Shown piece after piece: positions 27,219-35,608 of a DNA stretch of 64,000 nucleotides; positions within the stretch are counted from its first letter, which is position 1; every line of letters starts with the position of its first letter. The stretch comes from Litoreibacter halocynthiae (GTDB lineage Bacteria; Pseudomonadota; Alphaproteobacteria; Rhodobacterales; Rhodobacteraceae). Under the pieces are notes generated by a model. It did not search any database. It was not told where the DNA came from and saw only the letters and a program-made list of their open reading frames with translations. The stretch lies in assembly GCF_004365635.1 (NCBI RefSeq), contig NZ_SOBH01000002.1:310001-374000 (forward strand), written 5' to 3'. The translations under genes were made by a program, and so were the position numbers.

Positions 27219-27278
27219 CGCGTTCACTTCCTGTTATCTCCGTCCCGCTTAGCGTGAGGCATCGCCAGACGCCAGCCT

Positions 27279-28235
27279 TCACCCGCGATGCGGCACAACC
27301 TCGTAGCCCGTCTCCTCCGGCTCGTCATCAACCATTTCCGCTGGAAAGCCCGGCGCGGTGATGTCGAGGCCCGTCGCGTCTTCAAGCCGTTTGATGATGT
27401 TCGGGGACAACTCCCGCGCGCCATACCGTGCGATCCCGTCCTTGAATATCTGGATCATCAGCGGGTTCATCTCCAGCGGCACTCCGGCGCGGTCGGCGAC
27501 ATCCTGAAACAGCCCGATATCCTTCAAAACAAGGTCCATTGTGAAGGAAATGTCTCTCGAGCCGTTCAGGATGACCTGACTTTCCGTCTCGTGCACGAAG
27601 GATGTGCCGGACGAAATCTTCATCGCCTCATAGGCCACGTTAAGGTCCATCCCCGCGCCCTTGGCCACGGTCAGGGCCTCGGCGCAGGTGATCAGATTGG
27701 CGGTCGCAAGGTAGTTGGTCAGCACCTTCAGGACAGACGCCGACCCCAGATCGCCCGTGTGCAAGACACGGCGCCCCATGGTGGTGAGCAGGGGGAGAAT
27801 ACGCTCGAACGTAGCGCGGTCGCAGCCGGCGAAAATCGAAATGTTGCCGGTATCCGCGCGGTGACATCCGCCCGAGACGGGGCAATCGACCGCCGCTGCC
27901 CCCGTGGCCAAGATCTTCGCGCCCAGCCTTTTCACCTCCGCCTCGTCGGTCGTGGACATTTCAAGCCATATCTTGCCCGGACCTGCGGCCTCCAGCAGCC
28001 CATCCTTTCCCTCCACCACAGCGGCGGAAATGGTGGGGTGCGGCAGGCAGGTGATGACGATGTCGCAGACTTCCATCAAAGCGCGCGGGCTCTCCGCGGA
28101 TTTCGCCCCCTTGGCGACCGCAGCGGCGACAAGCCCGTCATCCAGATCGCGCACGGTGACATCATGTCCGTTGCGGATAAGGGAGCCGGAAAGCTTACCC
28201 CCGACATTTCCCAGCCCGATAAATCCAATTCGCAC
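27279..28235 (-). CDS. NAD(P)-dependent oxidoreductase, 3-hydroxyisobutyrate dehydrogenase family
   Basis: A beta-hydroxyacid dehydrogenase of 318 aa from GTG, with GGGAG 8 nt upstream. The Rossmann motif GLGNVG lies at residues 7-12. The substrate motif DCPVSGG is near 117-123. The catalytic lysine lies in the SVLKVLTNYL block near 170. The C-terminal all-alpha domain (DLVLKDIGLF) is present. Substrates of the family include 3-hydroxyisobutyrate, tartronate semialdehyde and sulfonate or glyoxylate derivatives. No linked pathway gene identifies the true one. Confidence 0.88.
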   Translation of the reverse strand: MRIGFIGLGNVGGKLSGSLIRNGHDVTVRDLDDGLVAAAVAKGAKSAESPRALMEVCDIVITCLPHPTISAAVVEGKDGLLEAAGPGKIWLEMSTTDEAEVKRLGAKILATGAAAVDCPVSGGCHRADTGNISIFAGCDRATFERILPLLTTMGRRVLHTGDLGSASVLKVLTNYLATANLITCAEALTVAKGAGMDLNVAYEAMKISSGTSFVHETESQVILNGSRDISFTMDLVLKDIGLFQDVADRAGVPLEMNPLMIQIFKDGIARYGARELSPNIIKRLEDATGLDITAPGFPAEMVDDEPEETGYEVVPHRG

Positions 28236-28392
28236 GATATTTCTCCCTACAATTTTTGGAAAAGTGGAAGTTCGCCCGCGCCCCGTCTGTCCCAAAGCCG
28301 ACATTGTGCGCCCGCGAACGGACCCTGCGCGGTGGCGTGAGATTGTCGCAACGCCCCGCACACCCTACCTTCCAACGCAAAGGAGGCACATC

Positions 28393-29304
28393 ATGTCTAT
28401 CAGACCAGTCACATCTACATCTGCCGCTGTTCCAACCTTGGAGGGCGCAGGTGTCAAACTTCACCGCGCATTCGGGTTCCAGGATCCGACGATGCTGGAC
28501 CCGTTCCTGCTGTTCGATGACTTTCGCAACGAGCGCCCCGAGGATTTTGTCAAAGGCTTCCCGTGGCATCCGCATCGAGGCATCGAGACGATCACCTATG
28601 TGCTGAACGGCACGGTGGATCATGGTGACAGCCTTGGAAACGAGGGCACTTTGGGCGCGGGCGATGTGCAATGGATGACGGCGGGGTCCGGCATCCTGCA
28701 TCAGGAAATGCCCAAAGGGAACGCGCAGGGGCAGATGCACGGCTTCCAGCTTTGGGCCAACCTGCCGGGGTCGCTGAAGATGACCGCGCCGCGTTACCAA
28801 GACGTTGAAGGCAAAGACATTCCCGAGGTCATCGACGATGACGACACCCGCGTGAAGGTGATCATCGGCGAATTCTGGGGGAAACGAGGTCCCGTGGACG
28901 GTATCGCGGCGGACCCGCAATATCTGGACGTTTTCGTTCCGGCGGGTGTGCGCAAGGTGTTCAAGGTCGACACCTATCGCCGCGCCTTTGCCTATGTCTT
29001 TGACGGCTCGGGGTCGTTTCGCGACGCCTCCACCCCGCAAGGTGTGCTGTTGGAGAAAGAGGTCATGGGCGAGGAGGTCAACATTCGTGATATGTCAGGC
29101 GACAGAACGCTTGTTCAGTTTGGCACCGGTGACGAGGTCACGGTTCAGGCGGGTGACAAAGGTATTCGCTTCCTGCTGATCTCCGGCGCGCCATTGGAGG
29201 AGCCGGTGGCATGGCACGGCCCGATCGTGATGAACACGCAAGACGAGCTACTTCAGGCAATGCGTGACCTGCGCAACAACACGTTTATCAAGCCCGCGCA
29301 TTAG
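28393..29304 (+). CDS. pirin family protein
   Basis: Bicupin pirin of 303 aa. The N-terminal metal site is complete: His59 and His61 in HPHRG, then His103 and Glu105 in GILHQE. Bacterial pirins are iron-containing. Some, such as YhhW, have quercetinase activity and others bind metabolic enzymes. The role here is unknown. The ribosome-binding site AGGAGG at 28381-28386 is perfect, suggesting efficient expression. The stop overlaps that of the convergent gene at 29301. Confidence 0.93.
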   Translation: MSIRPVTSTSAAVPTLEGAGVKLHRAFGFQDPTMLDPFLLFDDFRNERPEDFVKGFPWHPHRGIETITYVLNGTVDHGDSLGNEGTLGAGDVQWMTAGSGILHQEMPKGNAQGQMHGFQLWANLPGSLKMTAPRYQDVEGKDIPEVIDDDDTRVKVIIGEFWGKRGPVDGIAADPQYLDVFVPAGVRKVFKVDTYRRAFAYVFDGSGSFRDASTPQGVLLEKEVMGEEVNIRDMSGDRTLVQFGTGDEVTVQAGDKGIRFLLISGAPLEEPVAWHGPIVMNTQDELLQAMRDLRNNTFIKPAH

Positions 29305-29672
29305 ATGTAGCCACGCCAGCGCAGCACCGCGATTGCGACGCCCGCGATCAGGATGATCTGCACGATGAAGCTGGCCGCAAACCCGAAGAGGGCCTTGGTT
29401 TTCAAGGCCTTCTCGTCGATGCTTTCCAAGTACATCAGGCATATTTCATAGCTTTCGCTCACCTGCTGCGGATCAAGGCGTAGCAACATCTTGGGCTCTT
29501 TCGCCATCCGCTCGGCATTCACCAAATCCTTGGCTGCACGCCTGACGCGGCCAGGCAAGGCGCGCCCAGCACGCCGCACCCGCGCCTCAAGCGACGCGCC
29601 GCGCATCCCGAGCTTCTCGTGCAACAGCGCCGAAATCCGCGCTACCAATTGATCAACGACTACCTTTTCCAT
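29301..29672 (-). CDS. small protein with C-terminal membrane anchor, 123 aa
   Basis: Not recognised. It has a very basic, helix-rich N-terminal two-thirds (clusters of Arg/Lys near 24-55) and one hydrophobic C-terminal segment (about 97-116, ending RWRGYI), so it looks tail-anchored with a cytoplasmic basic domain. It is convergent with the pirin gene (4-nt overlap) and divergent from the hydrolase at 29726. Confidence 0.7.
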   Translation of the reverse strand: MEKVVVDQLVARISALLHEKLGMRGASLEARVRRAGRALPGRVRRAAKDLVNAERMAKEPKMLLRLDPQQVSESYEICLMYLESIDEKALKTKALFGFAASFIVQIILIAGVAIAVLRWRGYI

Positions 29673-29725
29673 ATCTCCTCTTAGCCCACTTCCACGGGCG
29701 GCGGGAAGCTGCTAGTGCTTTGTTT

Positions 29726-30481
29726 ATGCTTAATTACACCACATATGGCGCAACGGGCGCTGCGCGGCCCCTGCTGATTGCCCACGGATTGTTCGGCTCT
29801 GGCCGCAATTGGGGGGTGATCGCCAAGCGCCTTTCGGACCGGGGAGAAGTGAACGCCGTCGACATGCGCAACCATGCACATAGCTTTTGGGACGGCAGCC
29901 ACAGCTATGAGGCGCTTGCCGACGATCTGGCGCAGGTCGTTGAAAAGACGGGCGCTCCGGCGGATGTGTTGGGCCATTCCATGGGCGGCAAGGCGGCGAT
30001 GGTGCTGGCGGTGACGCGACCGGAGCTGGTGAATAAACTGGTCGTCGCGGATATTGCGCCGGTGGCTTACACGCATACGCAGATGGTCCCGATCGAGGCG
30101 ATGCGAAAGGTGGATTTTTCGACCGTGGAGCGGCGGGCGGATGTTCTGGAGCAGATGACGCAACTGGAGGACGGCTTGCCGGAATTCCTCGCGCAATCGG
30201 TTGATGTTGCAGGGAAAAAGTGGCGGCTGAACCTTGACGTGCTGACGGACGAGATGGGCAAGATCATCGGCTTCCCCGACGTAGAAGGCAGCTTCGGCGG
30301 TGATGCGCTGTTCTTGTCCGGTGGCGACTCGGATTATGTCACGCGGGACCACCGCACGACGATCAAGCCGCTGTTCCCGAACGCCAAATTCGCCAAGATA
30401 CCCGGCGCGGGGCATTGGCTTCACGCGCAAAAACCCCGCGAGTTCGAGGCGAATGTCAGGGCGTTTCTGGACCGGACCTAG
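29726..30481 (+). CDS. alpha/beta-hydrolase (YbfF-type esterase)
   Basis: A 251-aa alpha/beta-fold hydrolase. The nucleophile elbow GHSMGG gives Ser85. An oxyanion segment AHGLFGSGRNW is at residues 19-29. The catalytic His lies in GAGHWLH near 232. MRNHAHS after strand 4 is typical of YbfF-like esterases. The substrate is unknown. A TTG two codons upstream is an alternative start. The stop overlaps the convergent small membrane gene by 4 nt. Confidence 0.88.
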   Translation: MLNYTTYGATGAARPLLIAHGLFGSGRNWGVIAKRLSDRGEVNAVDMRNHAHSFWDGSHSYEALADDLAQVVEKTGAPADVLGHSMGGKAAMVLAVTRPELVNKLVVADIAPVAYTHTQMVPIEAMRKVDFSTVERRADVLEQMTQLEDGLPEFLAQSVDVAGKKWRLNLDVLTDEMGKIIGFPDVEGSFGGDALFLSGGDSDYVTRDHRTTIKPLFPNAKFAKIPGAGHWLHAQKPREFEANVRAFLDRT

Positions 30482-30666
30482 ACGATCTTCGAGGTGATCT
30501 GCTTGGTGATCCACCACGTGACAGGGATCGAGACCACGAACCCCACGGCGGAGACGACGACGATCGGCACCAAGGTGTCGTAGCCCATTGTCAGCGCCGC
30601 GATGATCAAGGTGCCTGCGACACTGGTCGCGATCATGGAATACAGAATGGCTGCGAGGCGGAACAT
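30478..30666 (-). CDS. small two-helix membrane protein, 62 aa
   Basis: It consists almost entirely of two predicted transmembrane helices (about residues 4-28 and 34-54), with a short basic C-terminus (KQITSKIV). AGGAG lies 9 nt before the ATG, so it is probably real. Similar small proteins exist in Rhodobacteraceae and some carry the misleading label CTP synthetase. An FnrL-like box lies about 70 nt upstream. Confidence 0.72.
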   Translation of the reverse strand: MFRLAAILYSMIATSVAGTLIIAALTMGYDTLVPIVVVSAVGFVVSIPVTWWITKQITSKIV

Positions 30667-30728
30667 GGGCGGAACTCCTTGGTCGTGGTTTACGCGGGTG
30701 TCTATAGCGCGCGGCGGTGCGCAAAACT

Positions 30729-30742
30729 TTGATCTGGGTCAT
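30729..30742. promoter_or_regulatory. FNR/FnrL-type box (TTGAT-N4-GTCAT)
   Basis: TTGATCTGGGTCAT agrees with the Crp/Fnr-family palindrome TTGAT-N4-ATCAA at 8 of the 10 half-site bases. It is located between the divergent small membrane protein (start 30666) and the entericidin-like lipoprotein (start 30832), so it could act on either promoter. Confidence 0.45.
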
Positions 30743-30831
30743 GTGGCGGGCTCGGGTTGGAAACCCGCCCTATGCTTACCCGATTGACCTTGCTAGATTA
30801 CGCCAAAATCGAAGCAGAAAGGATCACCCAG

Positions 30832-30954
30832 ATGATCACCCGATTGAGTTTGATAGGCCTTGCCGTGGTATTCGTGCTCGCAGGCTGCGAGACGGTTGAA
30901 GGCATCGGCCAAGACGTCAGCGGAGCGGCGCGGGCGGTGAAGCGGGCGTTGTGA
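30832..30954 (+). CDS. entericidin-like small lipoprotein
   Basis: A 40-aa predicted lipoprotein: a hydrophobic signal ending in the lipobox VLAGC (Cys17) followed by ETVEGIGQDVSGAARAVKRAL, which is the EcnA/EcnB pattern (ETxxGxGxDxxxAG). Entericidins are membrane lipoproteins linked to stationary-phase programmed lysis in enterics. Their role in alphaproteobacteria is not defined. AAGGA lies 8 nt upstream. Immediately after it the base composition changes and the palindrome islet begins. Confidence 0.85.
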   Translation: MITRLSLIGLAVVFVLAGCETVEGIGQDVSGAARAVKRAL

Positions 30955-31023
30955 TTGAGGGGTGGTAATCTAGCGTTTTCCGCCAATCCACCAGACTGCT
31001 ATCCTTAGATACGGCACCTTTAC

Positions 31024-31072
31024 TGAAGCCCAGTCGATGTAGTTCCTCTGGAACTACATCGACTGGGCTTCA
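31024..31072. repeat. perfect inverted repeat, 23-bp arms, 3-nt loop
   Basis: The arms at 31024-31046 and 31050-31072 are exact reverse complements (left arm begins TGAAGCCCAGTCG) around TCT. There is no T tract, so it is not an ordinary terminator. It lies in the otherwise gene-free stretch 30955-31295, 53 bp from a second perfect palindrome. Confidence 0.95.
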
Positions 31073-31126
31073 TACGTCAAGAGATTTTCCAGTGATTTTG
31101 CCCTATCGACGATCTGAAACAATTCG

Positions 31127-31174
31127 TCAACGCGGCTCCTTATCTGCCTTAAGGCAGATAAGGAGCCGCGTTGA
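31127..31174. repeat. perfect 48-bp palindrome, 24-bp arms without loop
   Basis: The left arm 31127-31150 (starting TCAACGCGGCTCC) and right arm 31151-31174 are exact reverse complements meeting at CCTT/AAGG. Its arms are unrelated in sequence to those of the palindrome at 31024. Exact symmetry over 48 bp points to a recent origin or to selection on the structure. Confidence 0.95.
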
Positions 31175-31197
31175 TCTTGTCAATCTATAATTTTTAA

Positions 31198-31297
31198 TTG
31201 CCTCTTAACGTTTCTGAGCCTATGTGGGAGATAGGCCTAGCCTACGAGGTCATCGTTATGATGGCTGAAAGAACCCAGCTTACGAGCTGGGTTTTTT
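31198..31297 (+). ncRNA. candidate small RNA with terminator
   Basis: A perfect TATAAT sits at 31186-31191, giving an expected 5' end near 31198, though no good -35 is seen. The next 100 nt hold three hairpins: GCCTAT/ATAGGC with the purine loop GTGGGAG (31218-31236), CATC/GATG (31251-31263), and a strong terminator ending in six Ts. There is no convincing reading frame. This is inference from layout and the family is unknown. Confidence 0.35.
31272..31293. terminator. strong intrinsic terminator at the end of the DUF3800 gene
   Basis: AACCCAGCT and AGCTGGGTT pair around TACG. The plus strand continues TTTT after the stem. The minus strand reads a weaker CTTT tail. It is 3 bp from the stop codon at 31296, so it may serve both the DUF3800 mRNA and a plus-strand transcript. 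Confidence 0.8.
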
Positions 31298-32117
31298 ATT
31301 TGTCGAAGCAATAGTACTTAATACCAAGGCTGTTTTTTTCGGCTTCTGAGATCATGTTATCAACTAGCTTCTCATCTTCGCTTAGCCTTTTGTAAGGTCG
31401 GCATTCTGAATTGTAGCCTCCCATGCATAATGGCCATAAATAAAGATCAGCGAGTTGCATCAACGGAGATGACTTCGCTTTCGTTCTGAATTCGTATAGC
31501 GAGTGCGCTAGATCAACTGTAGATGATGGTGCGTATTTTTTGGATGTTTCTTTAGCAAAGGGCATCCCTTGCTCCCGCATTTCGATGAAGTATTCCTTTA
31601 TCAACCTGTCTGTCTTTTTGTCAGCCCGTTCGATGTAAACTCTCAGCTTTGCATCGTTAGTCGATGCTATCTTCGCAGCGCGTTCAACGCATATGTTGAA
31701 AGCGGACTTACACAACAACCAGCGCTTATCTTCATCGTACTTTTTCAAGTACCTTGCGTTGTAGCCAGGCCTATCAATAACGCACGCCATACCGTGAACC
31801 GGAATGTCACGCATCAAACAGTACAGCTCCTCATAGAAGCGCGACTGTTCTCTCGTCTCGAGTGTTCTAATGAACGCAAAATTACTTGCCCGCGCCCTTA
31901 TCTCAGAAGAATGCAGCGGAACCTCAAGTGACCACTTTTCGCAAAACACTCTATAGTTTTGACGAATAATTTTCTCTTTATCCTCGTCAAATAGGATACC
32001 TCCGAGAGCAAACCAATCATAACCGTGCTCAGCTTGTCGTCCCACCTTACGTGTGGGGTGCCGAGCACCTGAATCGTCCAAACATAAAATGTAAGTTTTG
32101 GGCAAACTTGTTCTCAA
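31296..32117 (-). CDS. DUF3800 domain-containing protein
   Basis: A 273-aa protein of the DUF3800 family, thought to have an RNase H-like fold. The N-terminal strand YILCLDDSG carries the conserved acidic pair (Asp14, Asp15), and later acidic residues ([18 protein letters not shown]) complete the family pattern. Function is unknown, and the family often occurs in mobile or variable loci. The start is a TTG whose second base overlaps the lepA stop (TTGA), and a second TTG 12 nt downstream is an alternative. The gene is clearly AT-richer than its surroundings, with codons such as AAA, ATA and TTA, consistent with horizontal acquisition. Confidence 0.85.
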   Translation of the reverse strand: MRTSLPKTYILCLDDSGARHPTRKVGRQAEHGYDWFALGGILFDEDKEKIIRQNYRVFCEKWSLEVPLHSSEIRARASNFAFIRTLETREQSRFYEELYCLMRDIPVHGMACVIDRPGYNARYLKKYDEDKRWLLCKSAFNICVERAAKIASTNDAKLRVYIERADKKTDRLIKEYFIEMREQGMPFAKETSKKYAPSSTVDLAHSLYEFRTKAKSSPLMQLADLYLWPLCMGGYNSECRPYKRLSEDEKLVDNMISEAEKNSLGIKYYCFDK

Positions 32118-33913
32118 TTATCCATTTTCAGCGCCGAAATGAACGCTTCCTGAGGGATATCAACTTTCCCGAACTGGCGCATCCGTTTTTTACCGGCCTT
32201 CTGCTTTTCCAGCAGCTTCTTCTTGCGCGACGCGTCGCCGCCGTAGCATTTGGCGGTCACGTCCTTGCGCATGGCGGCCAGCGTTTCGCGGGCGATGATG
32301 CGGCCCCCGATGGCGGCCTGGATCGGGATTTTGAACATGTGGCGCGGGATCAGGTCTTTCAGCTTCTCGACCATGGCGCGGCCACGGGCCTCGGCGCGGT
32401 CGTGGTGGACCATGATGGACAACGCGTCGACCGGCTCGTCATTTACCAAGATCTGCATCTTGACCAAGCGGTCCTCACGGTAGCCGGTCATCTGGTAATC
32501 GAAGCTGGCGTAACCCTTTGTTACCGATTTCAGGCGATCGTAGAAGTCGAACACAACTTCATTGAGCGGGAGGTCATAGACAACCATCGCGCGGCTGCCG
32601 GCATAGGTCAGGTCCAACTGGATGCCGCGACGGTCCTGGCACAGCTTCAGCACGTCGCCCAAGTATTCGTCAGGGACGAGGATCGTCGCCTTGATGCGCG
32701 GCTCCTCCAAGTGATCCACATGGGTCAGGTCGGGCATATCGGCGGGGTTATGCAGGTCGATCTTCTCGCCGTCGCGCATGTAGACGTGGTAAATCACCGA
32801 AGGCGCGGTGGTGATGAGGTCGATGTCATACTCGCGCTCGATCCGGTCGCGGATGACCTCGAGGTGCAGCAGGCCAAGGAAGCCGCAGCGGAAGCCGAAG
32901 CCGAGCGCGGCGGAGGTTTCCATTTCATAGGAGAACGACGCGTCGTTCAGGGCCAGCTTTTCGATGGCGTCGCGCAGGTCCTCGAACTCGGAGCTATCCA
33001 CGGGGAACAGGCCACAGAACACCACGGGTTGCGACGGCTTGAAACCGGGAAGTGCGTTTTCGGTGCCCTTCTTCTCATGGGTGATGGTGTCGCCCACGCG
33101 TGTGTCGCGCACCTGCTTGATGGAGGCGGTGAGGAAGCCGATTTCGCCGGGGCCAAGCTCGGGGATTTCGGTGAGGGCGGGTTTGAACACGCCGATACGG
33201 TCCACATGGTGGGTGGAGCCGTTGGAGAGCATCTTGATCCGCTCGCCCTTTTTCAGCACGCCGTCAATAATGCGGACAAGGACTATGACGCCGAGATAGC
33301 TGTCATACCATGAGTCCACCAGCATCGCTTTCAGCGGCGCGTCGCGGTTGCCTTTGGGGGCGGGCAGACGGTGAACGATGGCTTCCAGCGTCTCGTGGAT
33401 GCCCTGCCCCGTCTTGGCGGAAACCTGAATGGCGCCGGAGGCGTCGATGCCGATGACATCCTCGATCTGTTCGGCCACGCGGTCACAGTCGGAGGCAGGC
33501 AGGTCAATCTTGTTGAGGACCGGCACGATTTCGTGGTCCGCGTCGATGGCGTGGTAGACATTGGCCAGCGTCTGGGCCTCGACCCCTTGGGACGAGTCGA
33601 CGACCAGCAGCGAGCCTTCGACGGCGCGCATGGAACGGGACACCTCGTAGGCGAAATCCACGTGACCCGGTGTGTCGATGAGGTTGAGGACGTAGGCCTC
33701 CCCGTCATCGGCCACATAGTCGATCCGCACGGTCTGGGCCTTGATGGTGATGCCGCGCTCGCGTTCGATATCCATGCTGTCGAGCATCTGCTCTTTCATG
33801 TCGCGCGCAGCGACCGTGTTCGTCTCTTGGATGAGGCGATCAGCGAGGGTCGATTTACCGTGGTCGATATGCGCCACGATGGAGAAATTGCGGATTTTTG
33901 AAAGCTCGGTCAT
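32114..33913 (-). CDS. lepA: elongation factor 4 (LepA)
   Basis: Ribosome-bound GTPase, 599 aa (standard length). G1 is AHIDHGKST at residues 14-22, G3 is DTPGHVDF near 80 and NKID near 134. The C-terminal LepA-specific domain ends [21 protein letters not shown] 33913 is set by the [12 protein letters not shown] start, although no Shine-Dalgarno is seen upstream (CCTCCTCC there). The stop overlaps the DUF3800 start, so the two may be translated from one mRNA. Confidence 0.97.
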   Translation of the reverse strand: MTELSKIRNFSIVAHIDHGKSTLADRLIQETNTVAARDMKEQMLDSMDIERERGITIKAQTVRIDYVADDGEAYVLNLIDTPGHVDFAYEVSRSMRAVEGSLLVVDSSQGVEAQTLANVYHAIDADHEIVPVLNKIDLPASDCDRVAEQIEDVIGIDASGAIQVSAKTGQGIHETLEAIVHRLPAPKGNRDAPLKAMLVDSWYDSYLGVIVLVRIIDGVLKKGERIKMLSNGSTHHVDRIGVFKPALTEIPELGPGEIGFLTASIKQVRDTRVGDTITHEKKGTENALPGFKPSQPVVFCGLFPVDSSEFEDLRDAIEKLALNDASFSYEMETSAALGFGFRCGFLGLLHLEVIRDRIEREYDIDLITTAPSVIYHVYMRDGEKIDLHNPADMPDLTHVDHLEEPRIKATILVPDEYLGDVLKLCQDRRGIQLDLTYAGSRAMVVYDLPLNEVVFDFYDRLKSVTKGYASFDYQMTGYREDRLVKMQILVNDEPVDALSIMVHHDRAEARGRAMVEKLKDLIPRHMFKIPIQAAIGGRIIARETLAAMRKDVTAKCYGGDASRKKKLLEKQKAGKKRMRQFGKVDIPQEAFISALKMDN

Positions 33914-34364
33914 GGAGGAGGATATGATTTGCTTTGAGGGGTTGGTCAAGGTGCCTGTTGCACAAGGCACGCTTTCGACGGCCCTGTTTTGACTGATGTT
34001 TGACGGGGTTTGACAGTGCCCGCGAGACGGATGTCCCTTCCAGTCCGGAATTGCCCAAAATAGCACCCGACCGGCACCGTGTCAGAGGGGAGCAATCCGG
34101 CCTATTTGGTCATTTAGACCCAGCCCTGAGCGCCAAACCGGAAAGGCACATATCAGGCAGAATCACTCCCCCTTCAAATCATGGCAACAATGTGGCGGTG
34201 GTTGCCGTGACGGAAACAATGAGGCCTCCCCTAGCGGTTTAGCTCACGTATCACACCAGATATAGCCCGTAACATACTGAAAAGTGGCGAAAACTTGACG
34301 ACATAAAGGCATTAATGGACAGTTAACGCCTCTGTTCTGCTGCCCTTCCATAAGGATGTTTTCA
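33914..34364. other. 451-bp intergenic region between divergent lepA and a secreted-protein gene
   Basis: I see no supported gene here. The open frame at 34000-34242 has no ribosome-binding site and no recognisable composition. The region should hold the lepA promoter and, at its right end, the CtrA-type box listed separately. Confidence 0.6.
34312..34327. promoter_or_regulatory. CtrA-type binding site (TTAA-N7-TTAAC)
   Basis: TTAATGGACAGTTAAC fits the full CtrA consensus TTAA-N7-TTAA(C) with exact spacing. It ends 37 nt before the ATG of the secreted protein at 34365, a promoter-proximal position. Confidence 0.55.
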
Positions 34365-34733
34365 ATGTTCCGAATTGCCCTTGCGAGCCTCTGCCTCGTG
34401 ACTGCTGCCCCTGCGTTCGCCGGTGACCAGTCGCTTTATCCGCATGTTCACACCAACACGCCGATCGTCGGTAGCTACACCAACCCGATCAACTACCGCC
34501 CCCACAACGCCGCTGGCGACAACAGAGGGCGCGGGTTCGTGGAAGCCGAAATCGTGCGGTCGGGGGGCTATTCCGAAAGCAACACCAAGTATCTGGCCTC
34601 GACCCGGTCGGGTGCCGGCTCCATTCTGGCGGATGGTCCCGTGACCGAGGTTTTCGTCGAGAACCTGCCAGCGCTGAACGGCACCTACGCGCCACGTCGT
34701 GTTTTGCTGGGGTCGAACCTGCCCAGCAACTAA
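34365..34733 (+). CDS. small secreted hypothetical protein, 122 aa
   Basis: A signal peptide covers residues 1-19 (MFRIALASLCLVTAAPAFA). The mature part is polar with many Asn/Gly/Tyr (SYTNPINYRPHNAAGDNRG) and no recognised domain. ATG 34365 is preferred to ATG 34356 because AAGGA is 8 nt before the former and only abuts the latter. A CtrA-type site upstream suggests control with motility or cell-cycle genes. Confidence 0.78.
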   Translation: MFRIALASLCLVTAAPAFAGDQSLYPHVHTNTPIVGSYTNPINYRPHNAAGDNRGRGFVEAEIVRSGGYSESNTKYLASTRSGAGSILADGPVTEVFVENLPALNGTYAPRRVLLGSNLPSN

Positions 34734-34853
34734 GCGATCAGGTCTTACAAAATGTGAACGCCGTGGTGATTGAATTTGCCACGGCGTTCGTCATATAGTC
34801 CCCGAAACAAACGAGCGCGAGACACATCGCGCCATAGGTCATGGAGCGGGACT

Positions 34854-35168
34854 ATGGGTTTCAAACTAGCAACACTTGCCATCGTGATGGGACTGACATC
34901 AGGAGCAGCACTCGCGGGTCCGATTGAACGCGCCTGCCTGAAAGCGGACCGCAAAGCCGCGTCACGCCCCTTGTGCAACTGCGTGCAGCAGGTGGCGGAC
35001 CTGACGCTGGACAACAGCGATCAACGCCTTGCCGCCAGCTTCTTTGCCGATCCGCACCGCGCGCAGGTGATCCGCCAGTCGGACAACAACAGCCACGAGA
35101 AGTTCTGGAAGCGCTACAAACAGTTTGGCGCGAACGCCGAAAGTTACTGCCGCGCCGCCAGAAGCTGA
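34854..35168 (+). CDS. small secreted protein, 104 aa
   Basis: A signal peptide (MGFKLATLAIVMGLTSGAALA) is followed by GPIERACLKADRKAASRPLCNCVQQVAD and a helical C-terminus with FWKRYKQFGANAESYC. Members of this Rhodobacteraceae family are sometimes labelled arginine transporter, which the sequence does not support. GGAG lies 9 nt upstream of the ATG. The 3' end overlaps the convergent phosphatase gene by 25 nt. Confidence 0.8.
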   Translation: MGFKLATLAIVMGLTSGAALAGPIERACLKADRKAASRPLCNCVQQVADLTLDNSDQRLAASFFADPHRAQVIRQSDNNSHEKFWKRYKQFGANAESYCRAARS

Positions 35169-35608
35169 GACACCAGCGCATCCGCGCAGGTCTCCAGCAT
35201 CGCGATGACCGGCTCGAACTTGCCTGTGTAATAAGGGTCAGGCACCTCGACGGATACTTGTTTTGGCGCGAAGGATGACATCAAAACAACCGGAACCGTG
35301 GACCCTGACGGCCGCAGCGCTTCGATATCCTGACGATTGGTCTCGTCCATTGCGACGATCAAATCGAAGGCGTCAAAATCACCAACCCCGATCTGTCGCG
35401 ATATCTGGTTTTCGATGTTGTATCCCTTGAGCCGCGCCGCCACCACAGCCCGCGCATCGGCAGGATCGCCGACATGCCAACCGCCGGTCCCGGCGCTATC
35501 AAGTTCAAGTTCAATCCCGGCGTCTTGCGCCTTCGACCTTACAATGCCCTCCGCCAACGGCGAACGACATATGTTGCCCAAACAGGCAAACAATATTCTT
35601 CTCGTCAC
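35144..35608 (-). CDS. low-molecular-weight protein-tyrosine phosphatase
   Basis: A 154-aa phosphatase starting at GTG with GGGGAG 8 nt upstream. The P-loop CLGNICRS gives the nucleophile Cys9 and Arg15 (CX5R). The general-acid Asp lies in VPDPYYTG near residue 124. Bacterial members dephosphorylate tyrosine kinases of exopolysaccharide export or arsenate-like substrates. No kinase is nearby. Confidence 0.92.
   Translation of the reverse strand: MTRRILFACLGNICRSPLAEGIVRSKAQDAGIELELDSAGTGGWHVGDPADARAVVAARLKGYNIENQISRQIGVGDFDAFDLIVAMDETNRQDIEALRPSGSTVPVVLMSSFAPKQVSVEVPDPYYTGKFEPVIAMLETCADALVSQLLAARQ

Noticed and set aside
31024-31174. Palindromes read as a CRISPR array
   Set aside because: The two units differ in sequence and are palindromes, not direct repeats with spacers. 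No cas gene is present.
34000-34242. 80-codon open frame between lepA and the CtrA-controlled gene
   Set aside because: No ribosome-binding site, no signal or domain, and composition unlike neighbouring genes.
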